Source: an uncultured Muribaculaceae bacterium
Lineage (GTDB): Bacteria > Bacteroidota > Bacteroidia > Bacteroidales > Muribaculaceae
Length of the DNA: 60,534 nucleotides
Direction: 5' to 3'
Assembly: GCA_910577355.1 (NCBI GenBank)
Contig: CAJTMY010000013.1
Location: 1 to 60,534, forward strand
Positions 59,663 to 60,534 of this stretch are shown here, piece after piece; position 1 is the stretch's first letter; each line of letters opens with the position of its first letter. Made by a program: the position numbers and the translations under genes. The notes below the pieces were generated by a model. That model was given only the letters and a program-made list of their open reading frames with translations, ran no database searches and was not told where the DNA came from.

Positions 59663-60534
59663 TCAAAGTTTGGAATAAGAGCCGTAGGCATCACGGGTGA
59701 AGAAAACGCCCCGCCTGTCGCGAAGGAATTTCTTGAACGTGCGTTCCGCCATCCCGCATTTCCCGGCTATGGCAACTCCCTCGGCGGTGGTGAACGTGGC
59801 GGGCAGTTCCGACATCACGGCAAGCTGCACATCGGTCAGCGCGTCCTCGCCGATGATGCCCTGCACCCTTGTCGCCGTTACCCGGAAATACTCCGTCAGA
59901 CGGATAGCCCTCTCGACGGTCGCCGCCTCTATCGCCTTCTTCTTTTTTGCCCCGCACGCCCAGTCGGAGAGGGCGAGCAGAAGGCAGAACCGCACGGCAT
60001 AGATTTCAAGTTTGCTCGCAATCGCCGTGAGCGTGTCGCTCCCCTCGGCATTGCACCGCTCTGTCGATTCATTCTGCCATGAGTAGAGGCGTTGGAGTGC
60101 GTCCGGCGAGAACGGCACATCTTCGGGCAGTATGTCGCCGCCGCTGTCAGTCGCAGGAACAATCCCGGTCAGTCTGCCGACAACCTCACGCCACGCCGCA
60201 ACGATGTCGAATGAGGGCGATTTTCTCTCGCTGTTCCATTTCGCCTTTGTCTGGTCGTCCGGCACCACATAGAGAAAACGCTCGGTGAAACCGTTTGAGT
60301 TGCGGTTCCCTGCGGCAAGCTCGCCCAGCACTTTGGGCTGGATCGTGCCGATGACGCAGAGGAACGGATTGCGGATGAACACACCGCTCTGGCTGCTCTT
60401 GCGGTCGGACATGGCTACCTTGTGGTTGAACACCGACATCCAGAACTCCGATTCGGAGCCGTTGTTGTAGCGGTTGAAATTCTTGAACCACCCGGCAAGC
60501 TCGTCGGCATAGAGGCACAGCCCCCTCGGATTTT
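59663..60534 (-). CDS. DUF3987-type protein of a mobile element, 5' part outside the window
   Basis: At least 290 residues of a larger protein that continues past the right edge. The frame reads from the edge as GLCLYADELAGWFKNFNRYN, through an internal ATG at 60439, to the stop. The segments LYADELAGWF, NPFLCVIGTIQP and NGFTERFLYVVPD match the DUF3987 helicase/primase-associated family found beside relaxases on Bacteroidetes mobilisable elements. The C-terminal ~60 residues form a winged-helix-like part (TTAEGVAIAGKCGMAERTFK). Probably involved in element replication. The true start is not visible. Confidence 0.85.
   Translation of the reverse strand, partial: NPRGLCLYADELAGWFKNFNRYNNGSESEFWMSVFNHKVAMSDRKSSQSGVFIRNPFLCVIGTIQPKVLGELAAGNRNSNGFTERFLYVVPDDQTKAKWNSERKSPSFDIVAAWREVVGRLTGIVPATDSGGDILPEDVPFSPDALQRLYSWQNESTERCNAEGSDTLTAIASKLEIYAVRFCLLLALSDWACGAKKKKAIEAATVERAIRLTEYFRVTATRVQGIIGEDALTDVQLAVMSELPATFTTAEGVAIAGKCGMAERTFKKFLRDRRGVFFTRDAYGSYSKL

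Overview
The window is from a high-GC member of the Bacteroidales. The promoters fit the Bacteroides -33 TTTG / -7 TAnnTTTG pattern, there are SusC/SusD pairs, hybrid two-component regulators, type IX-like C-terminal sorting tails and Bacteroidetes-type AlbA, AsmA and LptC genes. The gene content and high GC make a Muribaculaceae-like gut commensal the best guess; this is inference.

Layout. (1) 1-3395: right end of an integrated element abutting the 3' end of a tRNA-Arg gene, with an AlbA_2/ATPase regulator-like gene, a tyrosine recombinase and a dense set of direct and inverted repeats that look like recombinase arm sites. (2) 3395-9640: tRNA-Arg, then a leftward operon of an M15-fold DUF5715 protein, a large AsmA-family protein, a HAD phosphatase and aroB. 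(3) 9680-38190: a fructan utilisation region made of two opposed gene sets around two tandem fructose-type HTCS regulators. On the minus strand are susC-susD-DUF4960-DUF4960-GH32-like and a separate GH32-MFS permease-fructokinase operon; on the plus strand are the two HTCS genes, then susC-susD-DUF4960-GH32 lipoprotein-small tailed protein. The proteins describe a full path: surface binding and cleavage, TonB-dependent import, periplasmic exo-cleavage, fructose uptake, phosphorylation, and periplasmic fructose sensing. (4) 38290-56100: a 2588-residue S8 protease with a sorting tail, dnaX, a lipoprotein serpin, a DUF2156 acyl/aminoacyl-transferase-like gene, and the operon coaX-outer membrane protein-lptC-CNNM/CorC-histidine kinase, ending at tRNA-Leu(CAA). 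(5) 56101-60534: an AT-richer cargo segment and mobilisation genes (MobV relaxase, DUF3987 protein running off the right edge), apparently a second integrated element at the tRNA-Leu 3' end.

No CRISPR array, rRNA or complete insertion sequence was seen. The points most worth a second look are the GH32-like protein with Glu at the nucleophile position, the three DUF4960 proteins that differ in how they are anchored, a sequence shared upstream of both susC genes, stem-loops placed after stop codons in only one of the two fructan operons, several -7 boxes placed 5-8 nt before start codons, a 20-bp tag repeated after two unknown genes, and the elaborate nested hairpins around the mobilisation genes.
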